A stretch of DNA of 23,945 bases from Ruminococcus sp. UBA5884. Its GTDB lineage: Bacteria; Bacillota; Clostridia; Oscillospirales; Ruminococcaceae. Below, piece by piece: positions 6,247-14,928 of the stretch. The DNA lies in the NCBI GenBank assembly GCA_002431975.1, contig DJFA01000054.1, forward strand, positions 33,071-57,015, written 5' to 3'. The position numbers were made by a program, and so were the translations under genes. The notes under the pieces are model-generated. The model was not told the DNA's origin. It was given only the letters and a program-made list of their open reading frames with translations, and ran no database searches. Each line of letters begins with the position of its first letter. Position 1 is the stretch's first letter.

Positions 6247-9200
6247 TTATTTGAAAATATATTTGTTTTCAAATTCCTCAAGAGGAATAGGTTTTTCAAA
6301 GAGATAGCCCTGAGCCATTGTAAAGCCGCATTCAAGGAGGAACTGAGCCTGTTCTTCGGTTTCGACACCTTCAAATATGATATCCTTGTTTGCAGTGCTA
6401 ATCATTTTGCACATCTGTTTTACATAATCACGTTCATACTGTGAATCCTCAATGTTTTTAAGAAAACTCTTATCAATCTTCACAACGTCAACCGGAGCGG
6501 ATACAAGCATATTGAGAGATGAATATCCCGTGCCGAAATCATCTATATCAACTTTAAATCCGGCATTCTGGAATCTTCTCATAGTTTCAAGCATTTTGTT
6601 TATATCGTTTATAAAAGTGCTTTCAGTAGTTTCAATCTCAACAAGTGAATTATCAATTCCATATGCTTCGGCAAGATTGTATACACGTTCATAGAATCCG
6701 TCCTCAAGGGAATTTTTTCTGGAGAAATTGACTGATACCGGTATAGGTTTTATTCCTCTGTCAATCCATTTTCTCATGCATTTGAGAACCTGTTCATACA
6801 TATAGAAATCAAGCTTCACGATATAGCCGATTTTTTCAAGTGCCGGAACAAATTCAGACGGATATTTAAGTGAACAGTCATCATTTCTCCATCTTGCAAG
6901 AGCTTCCGCACCTATAACCTGTCTTGTATCAAGAGAGAATTTAGGCTGGAGGAAAAGTTCTATCTTGCCTTTTTCCATAGCTCTGTAAAGTTCGCCGATA
7001 ATTGAGAGTTCATTGCTTCTTGAGAGTCTGAGGTCAGCAGTATATATTTCATATGTATTCTGGTTGGTACGCTTGGCTTTTTTGCGTGCAAGGTCTGCAT
7101 TGTCAATTGATATCGTAATATCAGTAAAATCATCGCTTATAAAGTATATGCCTGTTGAAAGACCAATGCTTCCGGCAGGATATGCTCTGCGTTCCATATC
7201 AAAAAATCTGTCATTGGAGCTTTTTATTTTAAGCATAACATCGCTTCTTGATTCTCCTGAAAGCAGCATAAGGAAGTAATCTGAATATACACGGCAGGCA
7301 CAGCCTATACCTGCATCTTTTATTGTATCTTTCACACAGCCTGCAAAGTCGCAGAGCAGTCTGTCGCCGGCATTGTATCCGAAATTGTCATTGACATATG
7401 TAAAGCCGTTTATATCCATATAGAAAAGAGCAAAAGTTCTTGATTTTTTATTCTTTACTATTATTTCCTCCGCCTTGATTTTGAATGCTTCAAAGTTATA
7501 GAGTCCTGTAAGGGCATCTGTTGTTTTAAGCAGAGCTATTTTTTCCTTATCCTTGCGGCGTTCGTCCCTGAGAGTAGTAAATACTGAAATTATTCTTGAA
7601 AGTTCATAGAAAGTATTTTTCTGAATATCACTCCATTTGCGGACATTTTTCCTGTCTCCGAAAAGCAGAAGAACTTTAAGTACTGCATTATCATCTGATT
7701 TTACGGCTATGAGTGATTTAAAACACTTATAGTCAAGGAAAAGAGTTTTTTCAGAAACGGAACTGTCTGAATTATGACAGTTTTCAACGCAGAATACTCC
7801 CCTGCTGTCAAATTCCATCATATTATAATTACTCTGGTTCATGGAGCTGATTATTTCAGAATTTTCTCTTTCCGGCCATGAGTTTGATGGGAAAAGTTCG
7901 CCGCATTCATCGCATTCAAACAGCACTATATCCGTCATATCAAAACGGTTTCCGGTCTGTTCAAGGAGAATATTTATTGAACTGTCGATATCCTTTGAAT
8001 TTGACATAAGACTGAGAGCAAATGAGATTATCTCCATATCAAAGGCTTTGTTTGAAGCATGAACTGCTCCGCAGTCCTCTCGGGTAAGCTCATGTTCGGA
8101 TTTCTGCATATTTTCTGAATATGATGTATAGCCGTTCCTGCCGTTTTTCTTTGAACAGTACATGGCTGTATCAGCCTTTTCAAAAAGAGTATCATAATCC
8201 TCATTGTCTTTTGAATATGATATGCCTATACTACAGCTTATTTCAACAGTCTTACCGTTTCCGCTGTATGTTCTTTTTATTGAATTACAAAGTTCCCTTG
8301 CCTTCATTTCAGCATTTTCAATGCTTGTATTCTTCATGAATACGATAAATTCATCGCCGCCGATTCTGCCTATTATGTCACTGCTTCTGAAAGTTCTGCG
8401 TATTGCCGAGGCTATATTTTTAAGCACTGCATCACCGAACATATGGCCGAGATTATCATTTACTGATTTGAAATTGTCAATATCTATCATCATCATTGCA
8501 TGATAGTAAAGAGGCGGCATATCAAGGAGAACATCTGATATTTCAGACTTTACAGCTATTTTATTGAGCAAACCTGTCATAGGGTCTGATTTTATCTGGA
8601 GTTCAAGTTTTTTCTGGGTAGTTCTTTCATTTTCGATATTCTTGATTCTTGCAATAAGACGGACAACTTCTCCGCTTTTATCTGCAACGCTTGTATAGTA
8701 GCTTCTGTACCATTTATAGGAACTGTTGTCATGGAGATTTGTTCTGTAGTCGGCAGAGCCTTTTGACGAAACTTCAAGAGCCTTTTTCATTAATTTTATA
8801 TAATAGTCATAGTCGTCCGGACAGATAATGCTTTTAAAGTTTCCATTGAAATCATTTCCGAGATAGTTTTCAATTTTTCTTGCTGAACCTGCAATATCAA
8901 CTTCCGAGCTTTCCTGAATTATAAGGCTGTCTGATTTGACATCATATTCAATAATTTTCTCCTCAGTACTTTTTTCTATAAGGCTGTATCGTTCGGCACG
9001 GATTTTAAGCTCCATGTTTGCTTTTTCGAGATTGATATAAGCTTCTTCACGTTCAGTTATATCAATGATTACCAGCATATAGAGAGGATAGCCGTAATTT
9101 GTGCCTATACATTTTGCAGAAACTGTTATCCATTTTTTTCTGCCGTCTGCAAGTGTTATCATAAATGAATCATAGAACGATTTGCGGTTTATGAAATCAT

Positions 9201-11160
9201 TTGTATGAGAGGCTGTATATTTTGTAAAATTGCTGTCGCTGAAAATATACGGTATATTCTCACTGTCTGATATTCCGAGAAATTCATAGAATTTTTCATT
9301 TGCAGAGAGAAATTCAAGAAATGAGTTCTTAAACACGCATTTTATTGAAAATCCCGGCATTGCATCATAAACTATGCCTTTTTCGAGCTGTTCCTGTTTA
9401 AGTTCTGTAATATCTGTAAATTCAGCCTGAATGATAAATCTTCCTGACTGTTCGTCCTCAATGCGGAACATATTTATATGAACCCATCTTATATCGCCGT
9501 CCTTGTTGAGAATACGGACTTCCGTGCTGCTGTTTCTCTTTTCATTTGAGATTATCGCATGAGCCGCATTGAAAGTTTTTATCCTGTCCTCATCAACCAC
9601 GAATTTAAAGAAATTATATGAAAAATAGCGTTTTACAACATCAACCGGACAGTCAACTATATGGCAGAAAGCCTCATTGCAGTCTATCAGATGAACAGCC
9701 TTTTCATTTTTTATATATTCAAACTGAATAATTCCGTTATGAGTCTTATTGTATGCGAGTTCAAGGAAAATGCTGTGATTTCTTCTGTTGTCGCCTGCAT
9801 TTATAAGAAATTTTCTGTCAAGCATAAATCCGGCGAAAAGAGCAGCTATTTTCATTATGCTGCTGATTCCGGACTGATTTTTTGTAATATTTCCGGCTGA
9901 TATATATCCTTTCTGCTGATATCCCGAAGAAACTCCCGAAGCGGCTGAATTTTTTATATTGTTATTCTGCATATGTTTCTTTACAAGAGGATATTTTTCA
10001 GACATATTTTCAGTATCAGTGAACATGACTTCTGAAAATTCAGCTTCATCAGTTATATTTCTAAGTTCGCAGTTATATTTATAGCCGGATACAACATCAT
10101 TTTCAGGAATAATTTTTCCGGAAGGTGAATAATATCCGATTCTTGCAACGGACGCTGAATTTTCATCGTCCTGAAAGAAAAGGGAGGCATATTCTGCTCC
10201 GAGGATTTCTGTCAGTTCTTTGAGGAGATTGTTTACGCATACGCTTATATTGTTTTCTGAATATACGAAATTGAAGCAATGGCTTATAAAACCGGCTGTG
10301 CTGTCATTTACTGATATATCTGCTTTTCTGACTGCTTCATTTTTTTTAAGGTCGATACAGCGGCATAATACGACTGCATTTACTTCTGTTTCTGAAACAG
10401 CGGCTTCTGTAATGGTCATAAGAATCCATTCATCTTTTTTCATATCATTCTGTATTCTTATCTTGAAGATGATTTCTGATTTTCCGTTTTTAAATTCACT
10501 GATTATATTTTCCGCTCTGCACTGCTCCAAAAAATCATTTTTATTGACTGATGTTATTCTTGATGCAAAAAGAGAAACAAAGCTGCTGAAGCTGCCTTTG
10601 CTGCTTATTCCGTTGAGGAAGCTGCTGTTTTTCATTATGACTGAATAATTGTTTTTTGTAAGATTGACAGCAAAGACGAAATTATAGACCTGTGATGCAG
10701 TTTCATAAAGCAGACGTTCATTTTCTGTTTTGATAATCTTTTTTTCGGTGATATCAGAAAATGAAATGACTGCATAATATTTTCTGTTGTTTTTATCCTG
10801 ATATATAACTGAATTTATATTTTTCCAGTATACATTATTATTATATATAAGTCTTACTTCATCGCCCACCACGTTAACATTGTTTTCCATAGACCTTTTA
10901 AGATTTTCCGGAAAAAATTCATCAAGAAATTTTCCAAGGTCATCAGGATGTACAAAATTCATTGCAATTCTGTGTATAAACTCCTGATACTTTCCTGCCA
11001 GTGGTATATTAAAGTAATTATTATCTTCATTTTCTGATATAGTTTTATACTGCATGGTTTCAAGGTCAACATTTATAATATATTCTTTAAGAAAATTACT
11101 GTCCATTCTGTTATTTCCGCCATTACAGCCGATAACCGCCATATTCTCCAATATTTTCAC
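6247..11160 (-). CDS. Multi-PAS/GAF sensor with two GGDEF domains and an EAL domain (cyclic-di-GMP turnover)
   Basis: This 1637-residue soluble signalling protein has no visible membrane helix. Approximate layout: PAS-like segments at 30-140 and 150-280, GAF-like 295-455, PAS 460-585, PAS 590-705, PAS 735-845, GGDEF 850-1015, GAF-like 1040-1190, degenerate GGDEF 1210-1365, EAL 1385-1630. The first GGDEF is intact (GGDEF at 932-936) and has an RxxD inhibition site (RSSD) five residues before it, so it should make cyclic-di-GMP. The second reads YSDYF at that position and cannot be a normal cyclase. The EAL domain keeps AEALARW, IETTEST, DDFGTGYSSL, KIDKSF and EGVET, so phosphodiesterase activity is likely. 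The start is uncertain: GTG at 11160, ATG at 11142 and ATG at 11106 are all possible and none has a strong ribosome binding site. A consensus promoter lies at 11196-11224. Confidence 0.93.
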   Translation of the reverse strand: MKILENMAVIGCNGGNNRMDSNFLKEYIINVDLETMQYKTISENEDNNYFNIPLAGKYQEFIHRIAMNFVHPDDLGKFLDEFFPENLKRSMENNVNVVGDEVRLIYNNNVYWKNINSVIYQDKNNRKYYAVISFSDITEKKIIKTENERLLYETASQVYNFVFAVNLTKNNYSVIMKNSSFLNGISSKGSFSSFVSLFASRITSVNKNDFLEQCRAENIISEFKNGKSEIIFKIRIQNDMKKDEWILMTITEAAVSETEVNAVVLCRCIDLKKNEAVRKADISVNDSTAGFISHCFNFVYSENNISVCVNNLLKELTEILGAEYASLFFQDDENSASVARIGYYSPSGKIIPENDVVSGYKYNCELRNITDEAEFSEVMFTDTENMSEKYPLVKKHMQNNNIKNSAASGVSSGYQQKGYISAGNITKNQSGISSIMKIAALFAGFMLDRKFLINAGDNRRNHSIFLELAYNKTHNGIIQFEYIKNEKAVHLIDCNEAFCHIVDCPVDVVKRYFSYNFFKFVVDEDRIKTFNAAHAIISNEKRNSSTEVRILNKDGDIRWVHINMFRIEDEQSGRFIIQAEFTDITELKQEQLEKGIVYDAMPGFSIKCVFKNSFLEFLSANEKFYEFLGISDSENIPYIFSDSNFTKYTASHTNDFINRKSFYDSFMITLADGRKKWITVSAKCIGTNYGYPLYMLVIIDITEREEAYINLEKANMELKIRAERYSLIEKSTEEKIIEYDVKSDSLIIQESSEVDIAGSARKIENYLGNDFNGNFKSIICPDDYDYYIKLMKKALEVSSKGSADYRTNLHDNSSYKWYRSYYTSVADKSGEVVRLIARIKNIENERTTQKKLELQIKSDPMTGLLNKIAVKSEISDVLLDMPPLYYHAMMMIDIDNFKSVNDNLGHMFGDAVLKNIASAIRRTFRSSDIIGRIGGDEFIVFMKNTSIENAEMKARELCNSIKRTYSGNGKTVEISCSIGISYSKDNEDYDTLFEKADTAMYCSKKNGRNGYTSYSENMQKSEHELTREDCGAVHASNKAFDMEIISFALSLMSNSKDIDSSINILLEQTGNRFDMTDIVLFECDECGELFPSNSWPERENSEIISSMNQSNYNMMEFDSRGVFCVENCHNSDSSVSEKTLFLDYKCFKSLIAVKSDDNAVLKVLLLFGDRKNVRKWSDIQKNTFYELSRIISVFTTLRDERRKDKEKIALLKTTDALTGLYNFEAFKIKAEEIIVKNKKSRTFALFYMDINGFTYVNDNFGYNAGDRLLCDFAGCVKDTIKDAGIGCACRVYSDYFLMLLSGESRSDVMLKIKSSNDRFFDMERRAYPAGSIGLSTGIYFISDDFTDITISIDNADLARKKAKRTNQNTYEIYTADLRLSRSNELSIIGELYRAMEKGKIELFLQPKFSLDTRQVIGAEALARWRNDDCSLKYPSEFVPALEKIGYIVKLDFYMYEQVLKCMRKWIDRGIKPIPVSVNFSRKNSLEDGFYERVYNLAEAYGIDNSLVEIETTESTFINDINKMLETMRRFQNAGFKVDIDDFGTGYSSLNMLVSAPVDVVKIDKSFLKNIEDSQYERDYVKQMCKMISTANKDIIFEGVETEEQAQFLLECGFTMAQGYLFEKPIPLEEFENKYIFK

Positions 11161-11195
11161 CGCCGTATGCTGTTTTTATAATAATCAATAAATAT

Positions 11196-11224
11196 ATTAT
11201 ATCATACACATAAATTGATGTCAA
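11196..11224 (-). promoter_or_regulatory. Consensus promoter for the GGDEF-EAL gene
   Basis: On the minus strand TTGACA (11219-11224) and TATAAT (11196-11201) are spaced by 17 bp. Transcription should begin near 11189, leaving a leader of about 30 nt to the GTG at 11160 or about 83 nt to the ATG at 11106. Confidence 0.8.
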
Positions 11225-11242
11225 TTGCTTCAAAAAAGGCAT

Positions 11243-11282
11243 AAAAAATTCCGGCACAGTGTGAAGTGAACCGGAATTTTTT
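11243..11282 (-). terminator. Rho-independent terminator of the AraC-family gene
   Basis: Perfect 12-bp arms AAAAAATTCCGG and CCGGAATTTTTT flank a 16-base loop, 12 bp past the stop codon of the regulator gene. The minus-strand transcript ends in CCGGAATTTTTT, a classic terminator. The arms are symmetric, so it could also stop plus-strand transcription. Confidence 0.88.
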
Positions 11283-11294
11283 CAGTATCCATAA

Positions 11295-12167
11295 TTATTT
11301 ATGCTTTACAGCTATCCAGAGTTCACAGGTATACTCCGGATTTTCAACATCAGCTGACGGATAAACCTCGATTTCCGCACCGCTGCCGTATTCATAGTCG
11401 CTCTGAGCAAAAAATTCAGTGCATATGCGGCGGTATGTTTCACGGAATGCATCAGGCATTTTACCCTTTATTGTAAACACAGCGTATGTATATGCAGGTA
11501 TTTCAACAACTTCAAAATCACCGCAAGCTCTTTTTCCGTCATATTCCGCACCGATTCCATAGTAAAAGCCCTCATCTGTCATATCATTTGAAAAGCATAT
11601 TCCAAGCAGACCTTTAAGTTTTAAATCTTCACTGATAAATCCTGCAAGCTTTTCATTGCTTCCGTCTGAAATGCACTCGTCCCAGAAAAGCGGAATTTCA
11701 TGATTTGTGTAATCGTCACCGGGTTTTGTAAATTTTCTGCGGCGGCAGACAACCTTCAGTGCATCAAGCTTTTCAATTCTGTAATCCATAGTATTTCCTC
11801 CGATTAAAGTTAAATTTACGGAAATGCGGGAGAATGAAAGGATTCTGCCTTGTTTTCTTGCTTCTGCGGGTGAAAAGCCGTGGAAGCGTGTAAACGCACG
11901 GGAAAAGCTTTCAGGTGAATCATAGCCGTATTCAAGGGCGATATCAATTATTTTCCTGTCAGTTGAAATTATCTCCTGACCTGCAAGCGACAGCCTTCTC
12001 ATACGGATATATTCTCCGAGAGTAAATCCGCAGACCGCTGTAAATACTCTCTGAAAATGAAATACTGACGAACAGGCTTTTTCGGCAGCCTTTTCATAGT
12101 CAATTTTTTCGCATATATGTTCCTCAACATAATCAACTGCTTTTCCTATACCGGTTATCCAGTCCAT
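11295..12167 (-). CDS. AraC-family regulator with GyrI-like effector-binding domain
   Basis: This is a predicted DNA-binding transcription regulator of 290 residues. The N-terminal ~100 residues are an AraC double helix-turn-helix (AAEKACSSVFHFQRVFTAV, then IIDIALEYGYDSPESFSRAF and FHGFSPAEARKQG). Residues ~125-290 form a GyrI/Rob-like domain (MDYRIEKLDALKVV, then the FxVxxIPA-type strand CGDFEVVEIPAYTYAVF and WIAVK at the end), which usually binds small hydrophobic or cationic ligands. Start: the frame opens at 12194, but AGGAG (12177-12181) sits 9 bases before the ATG at 12167, and a TATAAT box at 12193-12198 overlaps the upstream ATG, so 12167 is chosen. The ligand is unknown; related proteins control drug or stress responses. 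Confidence 0.9.
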   Translation of the reverse strand: MDWITGIGKAVDYVEEHICEKIDYEKAAEKACSSVFHFQRVFTAVCGFTLGEYIRMRRLSLAGQEIISTDRKIIDIALEYGYDSPESFSRAFTRFHGFSPAEARKQGRILSFSRISVNLTLIGGNTMDYRIEKLDALKVVCRRRKFTKPGDDYTNHEIPLFWDECISDGSNEKLAGFISEDLKLKGLLGICFSNDMTDEGFYYGIGAEYDGKRACGDFEVVEIPAYTYAVFTIKGKMPDAFRETYRRICTEFFAQSDYEYGSGAEIEVYPSADVENPEYTCELWIAVKHK

Positions 12168-12192
12168 TTCATCTCTCTCCTTCCATGATTTC

Positions 12193-12198
12193 ATTATA
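12193..12198 (-). promoter_or_regulatory. -10 box for the AraC-family gene
   Basis: TATAAT on the minus strand, with a poor -35 region (TGAAGA at about 16 bp). Its value is that it overlaps the upstream in-frame ATG and so argues for the start at 12167. The weak -35 suggests activator dependence, possibly autoregulation. Confidence 0.5.
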
Positions 12199-12274
12199 TC
12201 TCATCAGAGAAAAATCTTCATGACTTTAAATGCCCGATGATGTCAGGTTTTAAAATTTCATTGCCGAATCGGCG

Positions 12275-13234
12275 TTATTTTATAGTATTTTCAGCCATGA
12301 ATCTGTTTATTGCATCAACATCAGGCATAGCAGGCAAAGCTCCGATATCAGTTGCACAGATTGAACCTCCTGCATTTGCGAATCTTGCAAATTCACAAAG
12401 TTCACTGTTGCTGTAATCCTCTGTATTCTTTCCTCCTGAAAGTATTTTGTATATGAATGCTCCAAAAAATGCATCTCCCGAACCTGTAGTATCAACTATA
12501 TCTATTTTATGTGTAGGTATCTGCTGAATACCTTTTCTGCTTGCCACGATACAGCCGTTTGCTCCCTGTGAGATAAGTATTATCTTGACACCGCATTTAA
12601 GCAGATTGGCAACGCCTCGTATAAGGTTGTCGCTGTTGGTCATGAACTGAAATTCGTCCTCTGAAAATTTTATTATATCGCAGTAATTTACAAGCATATT
12701 GAGCTTTTCAAAGGCTTCATCTCTTGAATGCCATAAGGATTCCCTGTAATTCGGGTCATATGTAACTATTTTATTATTGCGTTTTGCGAGTTTCACCGCA
12801 TTTATGGTTGCTTCGCAGGAAGGTTCACTGATAAGGCTTAAAGAACCGAAATGGAACACACGGCAGTTTTCAATAAGTTCTGTATTTATCTCAGAATATT
12901 TAAGAAACATATCTGCACTCTGACTGCGGTAAAATGTATATTTTCCGCTTCCTCTCCTGTGAAGGTCTATAAATGCGAGAGCTGTTCTGTGACAGTCATC
13001 AAAAACAAGGTTACTTGTATCAACATTTTCCTTTTCAAGAGCCGATTTCAGAAAGTGGCCGAAACGGTCATCTCCTGTTTTGCCGATAAAGGCACTTTTA
13101 AGACCGAGTCTTGAAACTGCTACGGCAAGATTTGCAGTAGCTCCCCCTGCATTCTGGACAAGCAGATTTTTCTCCGAATCCTCAACAGGAGTAAAATCCA
13201 CAAGCAGCGTTCCCATAGAAACAAAATCAAACAT
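12275..13234 (-). CDS. PfkB-family carbohydrate kinase (fructokinase-like)
   Basis: The product phosphorylates a sugar with ATP in the cytoplasm. Its 319 residues are the standard ribokinase/PfkB length. The first signature is NAGGATANLAVAVSRLG near residue 28 and the second is DTTGSGDAFFGAF near residue 247, with the catalytic Asp in TGSGD and the anion hole in the same loop. SADMFLKYSEI and DPNYRESLW also match fructokinases, where DPNxRxxLW is typical, so fructose is the best-guess substrate. The ATG at 13234 has AAGGGGG about 12 bases upstream. It is monocistronic as far as visible, with a promoter at 13283-13311. No sugar transporter or glycosidase lies next to it, so the substrate cannot be read from context. 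Confidence 0.9.
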   Translation of the reverse strand: MFDFVSMGTLLVDFTPVEDSEKNLLVQNAGGATANLAVAVSRLGLKSAFIGKTGDDRFGHFLKSALEKENVDTSNLVFDDCHRTALAFIDLHRRGSGKYTFYRSQSADMFLKYSEINTELIENCRVFHFGSLSLISEPSCEATINAVKLAKRNNKIVTYDPNYRESLWHSRDEAFEKLNMLVNYCDIIKFSEDEFQFMTNSDNLIRGVANLLKCGVKIILISQGANGCIVASRKGIQQIPTHKIDIVDTTGSGDAFFGAFIYKILSGGKNTEDYSNSELCEFARFANAGGSICATDIGALPAMPDVDAINRFMAENTIK

Positions 13235-13282
13235 TTGCTTTATAATCCCCCTTAATTTAATATTTTTTTACAGCACCATATT

Positions 13283-13311
13283 ATTATAGCATAATTTTAT
13301 ACATTTGTGTA
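13283..13311 (-). promoter_or_regulatory. Promoter for the PfkB kinase gene
   Basis: On the minus strand TATAAT (13283-13288) is preceded at 17 bp by TACACA (13306-13311), a weak -35 box. The leader would be about 40 nt. Confidence 0.5.
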
Positions 13312-13424
13312 GTATTTCATTAAAGTTTACCATATTGTAATCTGTTTATTGCTGAAATGTCACAAAAGTGTAATTTTTATCGGTATATGCGTTTAATATA
13401 TTTAAACAATTTTTTTGATTACGC

Positions 13425-13452
13425 TTGAATATTTTTTATAATATGTTATAAT
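13425..13452 (+). promoter_or_regulatory. Promoter for the small alarmone synthetase
   Basis: TTGAAT (13425-13430) and TATAAT (13447-13452) with 16-bp spacing. Transcription would begin near 13459, directly at the perfect palindrome at 13460-13478. Confidence 0.6.
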
Positions 13453-13459
13453 AGACTCA

Positions 13460-13478
13460 GGCATGAGTATCTCATGCC
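13460..13478 (+). promoter_or_regulatory. Perfect palindrome at the transcript start of the alarmone synthetase gene
   Basis: GGCATGAG-TAT-CTCATGCC has perfect 8-bp arms with a 3-base centre. It begins about 7 bp after the -10 box, so it is either a repressor operator or a 5'-terminal hairpin on the mRNA. No T-run follows, so it is not a terminator. Confidence 0.55.
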
Positions 13479-13533
13479 AAAAGTACAGAACAGATATATA
13501 AACATAAAGCAAAAGACAAAGGAAGTAATTATT

Positions 13534-14187
13534 ATGGATAACACAACACTTTATATGACTAACCTTGTCCGTGGATATGATGTTGAAGGAATATGCGACT
13601 TCATGCAGCTCCAGCATCTTTATGACTCAGCAATCAGTGAAGTAAAAACAAGACTTCATATCCTTGACAATGAATTTAAGGTCAAATTTCAGAGAAACCC
13701 TATTCATTCAATCGAAAGCCGCCTCAAATCCCCTCAGAGTATTATGGAAAAACTTCAGCGTAAAGGTCAGCCTGTAACTCTCGCCTCGGCAAAACAGCAT
13801 CTTTATGATATCGCCGGAATCCGTGTCATATGCCACTATATTGACGATATATACATAATTGCTGATATGCTCTCAAAACATGATGATGTGGAAGTTCTCA
13901 AAAGAAAGGACTATATCTCAGAACCAAAGAAAAACGGCTACAGAAGTCTTCATCTCGTTATAAGCGTACCTGTATACCTCTCAACCGGAAAGGAAAATGT
14001 TGCTGTTGAAATACAGATAAGAACAATTGCAATGGATTTCTGGGCAAGCCTTGAACATCAGCTCAGATACAAATCAGATAATCAGGTTTCTGATGAACTC
14101 TCACAGCAGCTCAAAAACTGTGCCGAAAGAATCGCTCAGACAGATACCGAAATGCAGGAAATTTTCTATAAGCTCAATGAAGCCTGA
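13534..14187 (+). CDS. Small alarmone synthetase, (p)ppGpp synthetase of RelQ/YjbM type
   Basis: This single-domain RelA/SpoT nucleotidyltransferase transfers pyrophosphate from ATP to GDP or GTP, making the stringent-response alarmone. The start at 13534 (MDNTTLYM) has an AAAGGAAG site; the frame is open further up but without a site. Of its 217 residues, the synthetase domain spans about 20-190. Visible motifs are SRLKSPQSIMEKL, DIAGIRVICHYIDDIY, DYISEPKKNGYRSLHLV and VEIQIRTIAMDFWASLEHQ, the last with the catalytic Glu of EIQIRT. There is no HD hydrolase, TGS or ACT domain. A short helical tail rich in Gln and Glu follows, as in tetrameric RelQ proteins. It is preceded by its own promoter and a palindrome. 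Confidence 0.93.
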   Translation: MDNTTLYMTNLVRGYDVEGICDFMQLQHLYDSAISEVKTRLHILDNEFKVKFQRNPIHSIESRLKSPQSIMEKLQRKGQPVTLASAKQHLYDIAGIRVICHYIDDIYIIADMLSKHDDVEVLKRKDYISEPKKNGYRSLHLVISVPVYLSTGKENVAVEIQIRTIAMDFWASLEHQLRYKSDNQVSDELSQQLKNCAERIAQTDTEMQEIFYKLNEA

Positions 14188-14191
14188 ACTA

Positions 14192-14220
14192 TTGACATAT
14201 AAAGCATTCTATTGTAAAAT
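14192..14220 (+). promoter_or_regulatory. Promoter for the DUF308 membrane protein
   Basis: TTGACA (14192-14197) and TAAAAT (14215-14220) with 17-bp spacing, starting 5 bp after the alarmone synthetase stop. The DUF308 gene can therefore be transcribed independently. Confidence 0.65.
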
Positions 14221-14261
14221 AATATTTAAAATCATTTTCAGAAAGGATTGTAACATCATTT

Positions 14262-14891
14262 ATGAACAACAGAAAAAAATTCAAAACCGCATTTATAATA
14301 TTGTCCGTGATATTCATAATTGCAGGTCTGTTCCTTATCCTCAACCCTCAGATATCTGAAAAGGTAATGGGCATTATAGTCGGAGCAATATTCATTGTAT
14401 ACGGACTCACAAAGCTTATCGGCTTTATTTTCAATATCGGAATTAAAAGCGAATCATTTTTCACTTTTATAAGTGCTCTGCTCAATGTCGGGGTCGGTAT
14501 GTTCGTTATCTATAATCATGGAAAAGTTCTCTCAATAACCGCCGTTATAATAGGCATAATAGTCTGCTTTGAAAGCATTATGCGTATAATGACATCATTT
14601 GAAGTAAAACAGACCGGCTATGAAAAATGGCACTATTCACTGATAAGCGGCATAATCTCTCTTGCCGTTTCAGCAGTAATAATTCTTAATCCGTTCAAAT
14701 CCGCACTTGCTGTATATGTAATTCTTGGAATAGCACTGCTTGTAAACGGTATTTTCAGACTCTGGAACGTTTTCACCGTTTCAAAAATAATCGAAATACT
14801 TGAACCTATAGAAACTACTGCAACAGTTTCTGATGCAGATGACAACAGCGATAAAATATCCGTTTCAGATGACAGCAGTCAGGACAAATAA
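14262..14891 (+). CDS. DUF308/HdeD-like membrane protein
   Basis: This 209-residue integral membrane protein contains about six hydrophobic helices arranged as pairs, with the repeating pattern of DUF308: GLFLILNPQISEKVMGIIVG, then GVGMFVIYNHGKVLSITAVI, then SAVIILNPFKSALAVYVILG. The 'NP' after each first helix is characteristic. The C-terminal 30 residues are hydrophilic, acidic and serine-rich and should be cytoplasmic. The E. coli relative HdeD is linked to acid resistance; the role in Firmicutes is unknown. An AAAGGA site is about 14 bases from the ATG, a rather long distance, so expression may be modest. A bidirectional terminator follows. Confidence 0.82.
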   Translation: MNNRKKFKTAFIILSVIFIIAGLFLILNPQISEKVMGIIVGAIFIVYGLTKLIGFIFNIGIKSESFFTFISALLNVGVGMFVIYNHGKVLSITAVIIGIIVCFESIMRIMTSFEVKQTGYEKWHYSLISGIISLAVSAVIILNPFKSALAVYVILGIALLVNGIFRLWNVFTVSKIIEILEPIETTATVSDADDNSDKISVSDDSSQDK

Positions 14892-14898
14892 CCAAAAA

Positions 14899-14925
14899 CC
14901 GTGATGAATAATGTTTTCATCACGG
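14899..14925. terminator. Bidirectional terminator between convergent genes
   Basis: CCGTGATGAA and TTCATCACGG form 10-bp arms around a 7-base loop. On the plus strand CTTTTATTTTTT follows; on the minus strand TTTTT follows. It separates the DUF308 gene from the convergent membrane protein gene that ends at 14929. Confidence 0.85.
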
Positions 14926-14928
14926 CTT

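Noticed and set aside
10220..10648. 142-residue plus-strand frame inside the GGDEF-EAL gene
   Set aside because: Shadow of the large gene on the opposite strand, with no initiation signals.
12244..12274. GCCGA-A-TCGGC palindrome after the PfkB gene as a terminator
   Set aside because: The stem is only 5 bp and the minus-strand tail (AATGAAATTTT) is not a clean T-run, so termination there is doubtful.
14027..14359. 110-residue frame overlapping the alarmone synthetase and DUF308 genes
   Set aside because: Overlaps both genes in another frame and lacks a ribosome binding site; the flanking genes account for the coding signal.
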